A model generated the notes under the pieces. That model was not told where the DNA came from, made no database searches, and saw only the letters and a program-made list of their open reading frames with translations. The position numbers and the translations under genes are program-made. A stretch of 64,000 nucleotides of DNA. It comes from Qipengyuania sediminis (lineage in GTDB: Bacteria > Pseudomonadota > Alphaproteobacteria > Sphingomonadales > Sphingomonadaceae). Within the stretch, counting starts at the first letter, position 1; every line of letters starts with the position of its first letter. The stretch is taken from the NCBI RefSeq assembly GCF_004358425.1, contig NZ_CP037948.1, forward strand, positions 2,046,001 to 2,110,000, read 5' to 3'. This document shows, piece after piece, positions 27,618-36,506 of this stretch.

Positions 27618-28328
27618 CTAGCAAGCTTTCTGAAGCACCACGATCCGCACCCAAAACGTGCGAATAAGGGCGAGAACGCCTGGGATAGCCGTAAGGCTGG
27701 CGAGGCGGCGAATGAGGGGCTTGCCGCTGAGGCTCATATATTCGCGTTCGACGAAACGGGCGTGCAGCCCGAGCTTCTTCCATAGCCGGCGGTAATGAAA
27801 GGTGGAAACATAATTGAGCTCGTGTCGGCAATAGTCCCAATTCAGGCGAACGACCTCCTCGCTTCCGAGACCCTTCTGGAATGGATTGCGCACCCCGAGC
27901 AGAGCCCACAAGCGATACCACCAGCGCAGTCGGACGAGGCCGCCGAGGGGGACATGGACGTGCGGTTCGATCAGCTGCCATTTCGCGGGGATTACATGCA
28001 CCTGCACACCTCCGGGCCGGGTGATCCGCGCGAGCTCGGCAAAGACCTCGTCCTGGTTCGCCGCATGCTCGAACACCTGATCGCTGAAGATCATGTCGAA
28101 ATGGCCGTTAGGATAGGGAAGGCGGCCGCTCGGCGCGATGGTCACGCGATTGCTGGCCTCGTCCTGGTAATCGCTGACGTCGAATCCGTATGCGTCGAAA
28201 CCGCCCGCCGCCAGGCTGCGGACGGCCGCCCCGGCACCGCAGCCGTAATCGAGGACCCGTGTGCCGGGTTCGATACCGAGCTGCCGCAGCAGGCGGATCT
28301 TATGTACCCAGTTGCCGGGATTGGACAT
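27618..28328 (-). CDS. Class I SAM-dependent methyltransferase
   Basis: A 236-residue methyltransferase. Motif I is RVLDYGCGAGAAVRSLAAGG, the acidic ribose-binding residue is in YGFDVSDYQDEA, motif IV region is HFDMIFSDQVFEH, and RITRPGGVQVHVIPAKW is the following strand. The start MSNPGNWVHKIRLLRQL is where the family similarity begins; codons above it are not protein-like. It lies between two asparagine synthase genes with gaps of 122 and 150 bases in which I see no further gene. Sugar O-methylation is the likely role, inferred from context. Confidence 0.82.
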   Translation of the reverse strand: MSNPGNWVHKIRLLRQLGIEPGTRVLDYGCGAGAAVRSLAAGGFDAYGFDVSDYQDEASNRVTIAPSGRLPYPNGHFDMIFSDQVFEHAANQDEVFAELARITRPGGVQVHVIPAKWQLIEPHVHVPLGGLVRLRWWYRLWALLGVRNPFQKGLGSEEVVRLNWDYCRHELNYVSTFHYRRLWKKLGLHARFVEREYMSLSGKPLIRRLASLTAIPGVLALIRTFWVRIVVLQKAC

Positions 28329-28478
28329 GAGGCTATTTTCAGGGCTCCGAGCAGGCCGCGCAACATCGGGCGGGGTCCTCTCGCCGCGTTTGAAGGACTG
28401 CCCGGCGCAGGCTCGCGCCCGGCACTTGTAAGAAGGCACGCTTGCTGCCGCGAGACGGGCCGCCGAACCATCTGCAAA

Positions 28479-30362
28479 TTATCCCGGCCCTGCGTGTTCT
28501 TCATGCCATGCCGATAACATCAGCAGCGCCCAAACCGCGTCGGTCAGGTCGGCACGGCCCGATCGGTGCCTCTGCCAGGTTGCCGAGACGTAGCGAGGTT
28601 CGACCAAACCCATCGCATCGATGCGATCGCCAGCAAGCAGATCGTCCGCCCAATTACGCAGCGGGCCACGCAGCCAGGCGCCTACGGGGATGCCGAAGCC
28701 ATGTTTAGGCCGATCGGTCAGGGATCGCGGTACATATCGCTCCAGCAGCTGCCGCAACGGCCATTTGCCTACGATCGTGCCGCCCTCTTGGCGGCGCTTG
28801 ACCGACGCGTCGAGCCGCCAGCTTGCCTCCACCAGGCGATGATCCAGATAAGGCGCGCGGACTTCCAGGCTGACTGCCATTGCCGCGCGGTCGACCTTGA
28901 CCAGGATGTCGTCAGGCAAATAGCCGAGCTGATCCTGCGCCATGAGCCGTTCCGCCGGGTCGAGCCCGGGCGCATCGAGCGCCGGGCCGGCATCGTCCTC
29001 TTGCCTCCCATGCGCGCTGTGGCGCGTGAAACGGCGATAGAACCCTGCAAGATCGGGGGCGTCGACCACCATCGCCGCCCGCGCCAGGCGGGGCGGGAGC
29101 GCCGGCAGGGCGACACGGCCTAGACGGCCCGCCAAGCCCCGTACGGGAATGGGTGCCCTCGAAAGCCGCGCCCATGCGCGCAGGGCCTTCGTATAGCGCG
29201 TGTACCCTCCGAACAGCTCATCGGCTCCGTCGCCGGACAGGGCCACCGTGACATGCCGGCGGGCGAGCTGTGAAACGAGGAACGTCGGTATCTGCGAGGA
29301 ATCGGCGAAGGGTTCGTCATAGAAGCGGGGGAGGCGCGGGATCACCTCCTGCGCATGCGAGGAGGACACGACAAGCTCGGTGTGGGCGGTGCCGAGATGC
29401 TCCGCAACCGCCCGGGCGTAGTCCGCCTCGTTATAAGCATCATCTTCGAAGCCGATCGAGAACGTGCTGCAGCCACCACCGCCGGCCCGCTGCATCAGCG
29501 CCGCGATCAGCGAAGAATCGATCCCTCCCGAAAGAAAGGCGCCCAGAGGCACGTCGGCAAGCAATTGCCCCCGAACCGCGTCGGCCAGGCAATCGTGCAC
29601 CAGATCGAGTGCGGTTCCGGTATCCTCGACAGGATCGCGCTTCCCCGCCGCGATCGCCTCATGAACCGACCAGTAAGAGTTCGTCGAGGGGCCTTCCCGC
29701 CCTTCGCAAAAGCGCAGGATCGTGCCGGGCGGGACCTTGCCGATCCCCTGCCAGATGCTTGCGGTTCCAGGTACGCACAGGCGTTCGAGATAGCTTGCGA
29801 CAGCTGTCCGGTCGATCTGCCGCTCGAAGGCTGGATGCGCGGTGATGGCTTTGAGCTCGGATCCGAACAGCAGCGACCGCTGCGAGCCCGATCCTTGCCA
29901 GCCAAAATAGAGCGGCTTCTCGCCCATGCGGTCACGAGCCAGGATCAGCACGCGCGCATTATTGTCCCAACAGGCAAAGGCGAACATGCCGACCGCGGCT
30001 TTCAAGGCGTCGTCGATGCCGAGGACGTCAAAGGCGCGCAGCAGCGTCTCGGTGTCGGAGTGACCGCGATAGGGCGCGCCGGCGGGCAGGGCGGCCCGCA
30101 TGGCGACGTGGTTGTAAATCTCGCCATTGAACACGAGCACGTAGCGGCCCGATTCCGAGATCATCGGCTGCGCGCCCGCTTGCGAGAGCTCCAGTATCGA
30201 CAGGCGCCGGTGGCCAAGCGCCACTCCGCTACCCGGGTCGATCCACTCGCCGGAGCTGTCGGGCCCGCGCGAACGGATGCTGTCGGTCATGCGGACGAGC
30301 ACCCTCCCGGCCTCGTCGGCAGCGAAGCCCGCGGGGGTCCAGAAGCCGGCTATTCCGCACAT
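28479..30362 (-). CDS. asnB: Asparagine synthase (glutamine-hydrolysing)-like amidotransferase, copy 4
   Basis: A 627-residue enzyme and the first of the four in transcription order. The N-terminus MCGIAGFW has Cys2. RSRGPDSSGEW, RLSILELSQAGAQPM and NGEIYNHVAM complete the glutaminase site. The synthase domain has FLSGGIDSSLIAAL, ALSGDGADELFGGY and RAPYLDHRLVEAS. It is the copy most like typical O-antigen AsnB/WbpS proteins. It overlaps the upstream glycosyltransferase by 13 bases. A role in amidating a uronic acid is inferred from context; a normal asparagine synthetase activity cannot be excluded. Confidence 0.88.
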   Translation of the reverse strand: MCGIAGFWTPAGFAADEAGRVLVRMTDSIRSRGPDSSGEWIDPGSGVALGHRRLSILELSQAGAQPMISESGRYVLVFNGEIYNHVAMRAALPAGAPYRGHSDTETLLRAFDVLGIDDALKAAVGMFAFACWDNNARVLILARDRMGEKPLYFGWQGSGSQRSLLFGSELKAITAHPAFERQIDRTAVASYLERLCVPGTASIWQGIGKVPPGTILRFCEGREGPSTNSYWSVHEAIAAGKRDPVEDTGTALDLVHDCLADAVRGQLLADVPLGAFLSGGIDSSLIAALMQRAGGGGCSTFSIGFEDDAYNEADYARAVAEHLGTAHTELVVSSSHAQEVIPRLPRFYDEPFADSSQIPTFLVSQLARRHVTVALSGDGADELFGGYTRYTKALRAWARLSRAPIPVRGLAGRLGRVALPALPPRLARAAMVVDAPDLAGFYRRFTRHSAHGRQEDDAGPALDAPGLDPAERLMAQDQLGYLPDDILVKVDRAAMAVSLEVRAPYLDHRLVEASWRLDASVKRRQEGGTIVGKWPLRQLLERYVPRSLTDRPKHGFGIPVGAWLRGPLRNWADDLLAGDRIDAMGLVEPRYVSATWQRHRSGRADLTDAVWALLMLSAWHEEHAGPG

Positions 30363-31564
30363 CGGCTGGCCTCCCCATGGCCGTTCGAAAGCGCGGGAAA
30401 AGCTGTTCGTCCCGGTGACAGCGCCGCCCGCGCGAGCCGTTCGTAGGATGTCACCATGGTGTCGAAGGCGTAGCGAGCCTCGATCACCGCACGCCCACGA
30501 TCACCCATCGCTGTCCGTGCCGCGGGGTCGAGAGAGGCAAAGCGAGCGATGGCCTCGGCAATCGAGCGCACGTCGAGCGGATCGAACAACATGCCCGCCC
30601 CGGTCTGTTCCAGCATTTCGGCATGATCCGCGACGCGTCCGGCGATGACCGGCCGCCCCGCCGCCATCGCCTCGCACACGGCGTTCGACGTGCCTTCGTA
30701 AAGCGAGGGATGGATAAGCGCGTCATGCGCATCCAGCACCGCGGCGACATCCTGCGTGACGCCGAGCCAATGCCATCGGTCCGCGACCCCAAGACTGTCG
30801 ATGAGGGTGGACATCTGCTCGTAGACGCCATGGCCGGTGTGGCCTTCGAACCGCTCGCCCAGCCAGGAAACCGAGACGTTGAGCCCATACTCGTTCCGGA
30901 GCAAGGCAAGCGCTTCGGCAAGGCGCAGGCTGTTCTTGTAGGGCATCAGGCTCGAGATGGCGACGAGGCGAAGGGCGCCACCGGGATGCGGCAAGCCTGC
31001 CTCGCGCTGGGCCTTAGGCGGGACAGCCACGCCGTTGCGAATGACCACCACCCGGTCGGCGAGTTCGGGGAACACGCGCTTCATCACCTTGCCGTGATGC
31101 GCCGAATTGACGGTGACGAAGCGGGCCAGACGATGGAGCCGCTGGGTCATGGCCAAGGCGAAGGGCAGGGGCAGGACCGGATAGGTCGTGCGCTCCGCGG
31201 CGATGACGACCATGCGCGGATGCAGCGCGCGGGCCAATTCGGCGATGATCGCGGGGGTCCGGAGGAACGCGATCACCCCGTCGAAGGACCCGGCGCGGTA
31301 AAGGCGCGCGAGCGTGATAACGGGCGTGAACGAGAAGCGGCCCGGCCTCGTCACCTTGACGATTTCGATCCCGGCGCCTTCAATTTCGGGCGCGAAATGG
31401 TCCTGATCGTTATAGACGGCTACGGTTACCCGGTGGCCGCGCTGCTTCAGGCCGATCGCGAGGTGGACGAACTGCCGCTGCGCGCCCCCCGATCCCAAGC
31501 CGTCGATGAAAAGCAGCAGACGCAGCGGTTCCGGGCGGCCGCCCGCCCTTTCCGGTTCAGGCAT
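30350..31564 (-). CDS. Glycosyltransferase family 4
   Basis: A 404-residue GT-B transferase. The acceptor domain begins LRLLLFIDGLGSGGAQRQFV, the GGxxR-type opening common in GT4. The donor domain has VAISSLMPYKNSLRLAEALA, HWLGVTQDVAAVLDAHDALI, HPSLYEGTSNAVCEAMAAG and PVIAGRVADHAEML. The EGTSNAVCEAM stretch is the EX7E motif. It overlaps the polymerase-like gene by eight bases and the asparagine synthase by 13, so it is in the middle of a coupled group. The sugar donor is unknown. Confidence 0.88.
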   Translation of the reverse strand: MPEPERAGGRPEPLRLLLFIDGLGSGGAQRQFVHLAIGLKQRGHRVTVAVYNDQDHFAPEIEGAGIEIVKVTRPGRFSFTPVITLARLYRAGSFDGVIAFLRTPAIIAELARALHPRMVVIAAERTTYPVLPLPFALAMTQRLHRLARFVTVNSAHHGKVMKRVFPELADRVVVIRNGVAVPPKAQREAGLPHPGGALRLVAISSLMPYKNSLRLAEALALLRNEYGLNVSVSWLGERFEGHTGHGVYEQMSTLIDSLGVADRWHWLGVTQDVAAVLDAHDALIHPSLYEGTSNAVCEAMAAGRPVIAGRVADHAEMLEQTGAGMLFDPLDVRSIAEAIARFASLDPAARTAMGDRGRAVIEARYAFDTMVTSYERLARAALSPGRTAFPALSNGHGEASRCAE

Positions 31565-33020
31565 AACGCAGCACCGACCACGTCAGGTGGACGAACACCA
31601 TTCCGATGAGAACCAGCGCAAGAAGGAAGCGAAGCAGCCGGCGCTGCTGCAGGTCCCGCGCATCAGGCATCAAGCCGACAAGGAAGAACAGCGGCAGAAA
31701 CACCCCGATGTGGCGGCTTTCGAGGCTGGTCAGCGCGATGCTGGCGCTGAAGGCCGCGGGCACCGCGAGCGCGAACAGAAAGGCGGGGCTGCGCAACCGG
31801 CGATCGGCGAGGATCATGTATCCTCCGGCGAAAACGAAACCGGAGATGAAATAGAAGGTCAGCGCGTTCCAGGACTTGAACAGCAGGATCGCCGTCGTGT
31901 CGAACAATCCCGCCCACACGGGTATCGGGAAGTAGTAGAGGTAGGGCACGCCCAGCGCGATACGCACCAGCGTCGCCTGCTCGACGATCAGCGCGGTGCC
32001 GAGGGAGCCGGAACGCGCTTCGGCGATCGACAGGTCGGTATACCCTTCCTGTCCCGTCTGGAAGAGGCTGAGGATCTGTTCCCCGAACGCGGCCACCGCG
32101 ATCACGGCGAGCGTCGCGCCGAACAGCAGCGAGACCAGTGTGATGAAGCGATGGTCACCGCGGCCGCGAGAAAAATTGAGGCAAACCAGGGCGATAAACC
32201 CGACGAGGAGCGGCACGTAGAAGAACTCGCGCCGCAGGATCTCGAGCAAAGGCATGGCCAAAAGCGTGGCGGCGATGGCGAAAGCCAGACGGCGATGTTC
32301 GAGCTTGGCCAGATAGCTGATCCAGCCATAGCTCAGGATGGCGATCACCAGCAGGATGCTGCTGTCGCGAATGTGCAGCCCGGCGAACAGATACATGTTT
32401 CCGGAGATGGTGAAGAACAGGGCCAACCGTTCCAAACGGTATTCGTCCTCGCCATAAAGGCGCTGCGCGGCGCGCGCCGTCAACAACGCGGACAGCGCGA
32501 CCAGGACGACGTTGACCGAGATTCCGATATAGGGTTCACGCGGGAAACCCAGCACCGCCGCGGCATCGTAGACCCAGGTCCACAGCACCACCGCGCCCGC
32601 ACCTTCGGTAATTGTCTGCAGGTCCTGAAGAGTGCGCGCCGGGCCTGCCTGGCTCGAAAGCTCGTAGAACGACCACGCGTCCGATCCGAGCTGAAAGGGA
32701 TCGAGCAGGACGACCGCGTAATAGGCGGCGATACCGGCGGCGAGCATGCCGGTCGCGAAACTGCGCAGGAAAATCCGCAGCACGGCGGCAGACTGACCGC
32801 GCCGCAGCGTCAGGACGAAGACAACGGGTAACGCCAGCAGGAGCGCGAACAGGACTGGAAGAACGCTGTCCCAGGCGAAGACCAGCAAGCCGGAGCCGGC
32901 AGCCATCAGCGCGGCGGTGACGACGCTGCCCCGTGCCAGGGTGGTGCTGCCAGGTGGCGGCGCAAATGCAGGGACGATCTGGCGCGAGGCCATGCTAGGG
33001 GCAGCCCCTGGCGTTACCAT
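31557..33020 (-). CDS. Wzy-like polysaccharide polymerase candidate (polytopic membrane protein)
   Basis: A 487-residue protein with roughly 11 to 13 hydrophobic helices spread over its length and a long loop around residues 320 to 350 (EGYTDLSIAEARSGSLG). The lack of any other domain, the position between wzc and glycosyltransferases, and the C-terminal LTSLESRHIGVFLPLFF region fit an O-antigen/EPS polymerase. Wzy proteins are poorly conserved, so this is a context-based call. ATG at 33020 or ATG nine codons later are both possible starts. The second hydrophobic protein with a Wzy_C domain at the head of the locus competes for the same role. Confidence 0.65.
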   Translation of the reverse strand: MVTPGAAPSMASRQIVPAFAPPPGSTTLARGSVVTAALMAAGSGLLVFAWDSVLPVLFALLLALPVVFVLTLRRGQSAAVLRIFLRSFATGMLAAGIAAYYAVVLLDPFQLGSDAWSFYELSSQAGPARTLQDLQTITEGAGAVVLWTWVYDAAAVLGFPREPYIGISVNVVLVALSALLTARAAQRLYGEDEYRLERLALFFTISGNMYLFAGLHIRDSSILLVIAILSYGWISYLAKLEHRRLAFAIAATLLAMPLLEILRREFFYVPLLVGFIALVCLNFSRGRGDHRFITLVSLLFGATLAVIAVAAFGEQILSLFQTGQEGYTDLSIAEARSGSLGTALIVEQATLVRIALGVPYLYYFPIPVWAGLFDTTAILLFKSWNALTFYFISGFVFAGGYMILADRRLRSPAFLFALAVPAAFSASIALTSLESRHIGVFLPLFFLVGLMPDARDLQQRRLLRFLLALVLIGMVFVHLTWSVLRYA

Positions 33021-33065
33021 ACCACGCGCGGGCGCGCCCGCGTTCGACGATCGATGCTGCGCGGC

Positions 33066-34262
33066 TCATGGAGCAGCACGCACTTCCACGCTCTCGAGCA
33101 GCGCATCTTCCGGATAGCCTGAGGGCGCCGCCTCGCGCTTCGCCCACAGCTCGACCCACAGATAGCGGCATGTCGGCGGCACGGTGAAGGCGGCCCCGCC
33201 CGTCGCGCGGGTCAGAGGAAGCGTGCCCAGGGCCATCGCCGGTTCGGCGCAGCGCAGGCGAAGGGTCGATTGCAGTTGCCCCAGCACCTCCGGATTGCGC
33301 ACGCGATAGTTGATCACATAGCGTCCCGCCTTCGCCTCGCTCAATTGGTGCGCCACGAGATTGTCGATCGACGTCACGGAAAAGAAGCTCAGCACGCCGG
33401 ACGCAGGGTCGAGCTCTGCACCGAATTCGGTGCCCGTGTAGGTTTCCCAATCGAAGGGCGGGACCAGCGGGCGCGCTGCGAACTCGCCGTTCCGGATCGT
33501 GAAACCGCCCCCCGCGGGCGCGCCGGCGATGCTGCGCGCGAGACGGGCGGCGATGTCATATTCGCTCAATCCCACCAGGCGCCGCACGATATCGCCATCA
33601 TTGTTGGCGGGATTGCCGATCTTGCGCGCAAGAAGGCGCAGCCGCAGCTCGCCGAGGTTGGCGATCGCGCCAGGGTTGGGTGCGACTCGCAGCCAGAACT
33701 GTTCGGCCCAAGGGGGATTGCGGACCAGTCTCGCTTCGAGATGCGGCACCATCGCCGGCTCGCGCAGCGCGGTCGCAAGGGTATCGTAAAGAGCCGTCGA
33801 CGTCGGGCCGCCAGTTCGGAGCAGAACGTCGTAGCGGTCGAGAATGTAGCCGAGCCGGCCATTGGCGCTGGCGTCTTCGATCAGCCAGAGGTTCGCCAGG
33901 CGGTTGCGCTTGTCGACTACGATCGCGTGTTCATAGAGAGCCCGCGCCCCTGGCAGGTCCCCGCCCAGCTGGCGCGCCAGCGCCATGAGACTGATCGCAT
34001 TGGCATTGATCGGCTCGGACAGAAAGGTTTCGCGGCCCGCGCGGGTCATCGCCGCCGCTGCTTCCGCCCCCTTGGGAGTGCCGAACCCGCCGAGGCCCGC
34101 CGCCGCCTCGGCAGCATGGGCGTTGGCGTTCAGCACGGGAAGTTGCGTGGCGCGTTCCGGAACGAGCCCTGTCGCGATCGTGGAAAGCGAGAACAGCGCC
34201 GCGAAGATTGCGAGGGCGGGCATCACCCCGATAGCCAGCATCAGACGAAGTTTGCGGGGCAT
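33066..34262 (-). CDS. Unrecognised membrane-anchored protein with helical repeats and a C-terminal beta-rich domain
   Basis: A 398-residue protein that I do not recognise. One N-terminal hydrophobic segment (LMLAIGVMPALAIFAALFSL) would anchor it with the bulk in the periplasm. Residues about 50 to 230 are alanine-rich and helical, resembling degenerate TPR repeats (AISLMALARQLGGDLPGARA, then LYEHAIVVDKRNRLANLWLI). Residues about 255 to 398 look like a beta-sandwich: FDWETYTGTEFGAEL, KAGRYVINYRVRNPEVLGQL, AAFTVPPTCRYLWVELW. That pattern resembles carbohydrate-binding or discoidin-like modules, but this is a pattern impression only. It sits between wzc and the polymerase candidate, so it may bind or guide the growing chain. 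Confidence 0.72.
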   Translation of the reverse strand: MPRKLRLMLAIGVMPALAIFAALFSLSTIATGLVPERATQLPVLNANAHAAEAAAGLGGFGTPKGAEAAAAMTRAGRETFLSEPINANAISLMALARQLGGDLPGARALYEHAIVVDKRNRLANLWLIEDASANGRLGYILDRYDVLLRTGGPTSTALYDTLATALREPAMVPHLEARLVRNPPWAEQFWLRVAPNPGAIANLGELRLRLLARKIGNPANNDGDIVRRLVGLSEYDIAARLARSIAGAPAGGGFTIRNGEFAARPLVPPFDWETYTGTEFGAELDPASGVLSFFSVTSIDNLVAHQLSEAKAGRYVINYRVRNPEVLGQLQSTLRLRCAEPAMALGTLPLTRATGGAAFTVPPTCRYLWVELWAKREAAPSGYPEDALLESVEVRAAP

Positions 34263-34290
34263 CGCTCCAGCTTTCGGTCAACGGGCCCCG

Positions 34291-36504
34291 TCAGGCGGCC
34301 GTCGACACCGCCTTGGTCCCGTATTCGAACTGGTTCTGTCCATAGCCGTAGCCATACCCGTAAGCGGTGTTGCGCTTGTCGATCTTGGTCAGGATCACGC
34401 CGAAGATGTGGCTATGCGCCGCCTGGATGCGCTTGACGGCGTCCTTGATCCGCCGCACGCGGATGTGATTGGCTTCCACCGTCAGCACCACGCCTTCGAC
34501 CACGCGAGACAGCAGCGGCGCATCCGCAAGGCCCAGAACCGGCGGCCCGTCGATCAGGATATGGTCGAAGCTCTTTTCCAGCTCCTTCACCACTTTCACC
34601 ATGCGGTCACTGCTCAACAGCTCGACCGAGCTCGGCGGGGTCGGGCCGGCGGGTAGCACATGCACGTTCGATCCCGACGGGTTCTGGACGACGCTGGACG
34701 CGAGCTCGCCGCCTGCGAGGTAATTGCTGAGCCCGTGTGCGTTCGGAATGCCATAGAAGGTATGCGCGGTGGGATTGCGCATGTCGGCATCGACGATGAT
34801 CACCCGCTTGCCGAGGCGGCCGATGATCTCGGCCAGCGCATAGGCCGAGGTGCTCTTGCCCTCGTTCGCGACGGTACTGGTGAACATCATTGAACGCGGG
34901 ATGCCGTGATCGGTCAGGAAGGACAGGCTCGTCGCAATCGATGAATAGGCTTCCGAAAGCTCGGACTTGCGATCGGCCAGGGCATCGGCCGCCTCCTCGT
35001 TGTACAGCCGCGGCACCGGGCCGAGCAGTGACAGGCCCAGCAGCTTGCTCACATCGGCCGGATCGGACACGCTCTGGTCGATCTGTTCGCGAATGAAGGC
35101 ATAGGCGAAGGCGAGGCCAAGCCCTGCGATCAGCGCCAAAGCGAGGTTAAGCTTCAGGTTCGGGCTTGACGGCCCCTCGGGCATCGCCGCCCGGTCCACG
35201 ATCGAGATATTGCTCGACCCCACCCCGGCAACGCCGATTTCCTTGTAGCGCTGGAGAAGGCCGTCGTAGAGCTCGCGGTTGGTATCAACCTCGCGCTGGT
35301 TGATGTTGTACTGGATCGAGTCCGAACGCTGCCCATAGAGCTCGCGCTCGAGCTGTTGAACCCTGCCGCGGAGGTCGTTTTCCCGTTCCACGGCCTGCGT
35401 ATATTCCTGCCGCGCACTGGTCGACGCGCGGCGCTCTTCCCGCGCGATCGCGCCGTCGAGCGATTCGACCTGCGACTTCAGCGATTGGACGGGCGGGTAT
35501 TCATCCTCGAACTGCGCTCGCAGGTTGGCATATTCCGCCGCGATCTCGGCACGCTTCTGCCGCAGCCCCGGCAAGACCGCGCTGGCTTCCCCGCCGGGTT
35601 TGGCTCCCGGTCCGGAGAGACGCGATTCCGCCTCAATACGGTCCACGCTGGCCTTGGCGAGAGATTCGCTCAGCGCTTCGAGATTGTTGGTGGCCTGCGT
35701 GCGCATGCCGGTGGTCCGGCCTTCGGCATCCACCGTCGTTTCGATGGGAAGAATGTTGTTATCGGCCGCGTAGGCCACGAGCGCACGTTCCGATTGTTCC
35801 AGCCTTGCGCGCAGTTCGGCGAGACGGCTGGTGAGGAATGCGCGCGCGTCTGCCGTTGAATCGTAACGGCGCGCTAGCGTCGCTTCGATAAATTGCGCGA
35901 CCCAGGCATCGGCGATCTTGCGCGAGACCGCGGGATCCGGACTGGCGTAGCTGACATCGACAAGCGCCGAGTTCCGCACCGGCGCGATATCGATATCGCG
36001 CATCAGGATGTCGATAATCGTCGATTCCAGCTCGCCGCGCGCGCCGGCGGTCCGCCGTGCGCCGCCCGAAACCAGGCTCGCCTCATCGAGGTCGTAGGCC
36101 GCAAGGAAAGCCTGGTCGCTCGCCAGGCGCTGCGAACGCACCACGCGTTCGGCCAGCGATCGCGCCTCGAGAAGCGAATATTGGGTTTGATAGAATTCGA
36201 GATCCTGCCCCGCGGTATCGGGGGTGAGCGATTCCACATTCGTCACCCGCTCCTGCTGGCGGCTGATCTCGATGCGGGACGTCGCGGTGTATTTGGGCGT
36301 CGTCAGCAGGGTCGCGAGCAAGGCGCCGAGCAGCGCCAGCACGATGATGACCGCGATTTCGATCCGGTACTTGTTGAGCGCCAGCCAGACTCGCTCGATC
36401 GCGGGCGTCTCGCTCGCCCCGGCCACCACCGCCTCGCCCGCCTGGGGGGCGGCGGCGGTGGCGAAGGCCGGGTTGGCGGCCGGAAAGGTCTGTACGTTAA
36501 ACAT
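34291..36504 (-). CDS. wzc: Wzc-type polysaccharide co-polymerase and tyrosine autokinase
   Basis: A 737-residue inner-membrane protein. A Wzz-like N-terminal part has a first membrane helix near IAVIIVLALLGALLATLLTT, a long coiled-coil periplasmic region (about 180 to 400) and a GNVR-like stretch before the second helix (LNLALALIAGLGLAFAYAFI, near 445). The cytosolic BY-kinase domain has Walker A TSTVANEGKSTSAYALAE, Walker A' VIIVDADMRNP and Walker B HILIDGPPVLGLAD. The tyrosine cluster YGYGYGYGQNQFEYG near the C-terminus is the autophosphorylation tail. It controls chain length and export together with Wza, whose stop is two bases upstream. No matching Wzb phosphatase is seen here. Confidence 0.93.
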   Translation of the reverse strand: MFNVQTFPAANPAFATAAAPQAGEAVVAGASETPAIERVWLALNKYRIEIAVIIVLALLGALLATLLTTPKYTATSRIEISRQQERVTNVESLTPDTAGQDLEFYQTQYSLLEARSLAERVVRSQRLASDQAFLAAYDLDEASLVSGGARRTAGARGELESTIIDILMRDIDIAPVRNSALVDVSYASPDPAVSRKIADAWVAQFIEATLARRYDSTADARAFLTSRLAELRARLEQSERALVAYAADNNILPIETTVDAEGRTTGMRTQATNNLEALSESLAKASVDRIEAESRLSGPGAKPGGEASAVLPGLRQKRAEIAAEYANLRAQFEDEYPPVQSLKSQVESLDGAIAREERRASTSARQEYTQAVERENDLRGRVQQLERELYGQRSDSIQYNINQREVDTNRELYDGLLQRYKEIGVAGVGSSNISIVDRAAMPEGPSSPNLKLNLALALIAGLGLAFAYAFIREQIDQSVSDPADVSKLLGLSLLGPVPRLYNEEAADALADRKSELSEAYSSIATSLSFLTDHGIPRSMMFTSTVANEGKSTSAYALAEIIGRLGKRVIIVDADMRNPTAHTFYGIPNAHGLSNYLAGGELASSVVQNPSGSNVHVLPAGPTPPSSVELLSSDRMVKVVKELEKSFDHILIDGPPVLGLADAPLLSRVVEGVVLTVEANHIRVRRIKDAVKRIQAAHSHIFGVILTKIDKRNTAYGYGYGYGQNQFEYGTKAVSTAA

Positions 36505-36506
36505 GG

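Noticed and set aside
31506..32831. 441-codon plus-strand open frame opposite the polymerase candidate
   Set aside because: It is highly charged and low-complexity, whereas the minus strand gives a well-formed polytopic membrane protein that fits the operon.
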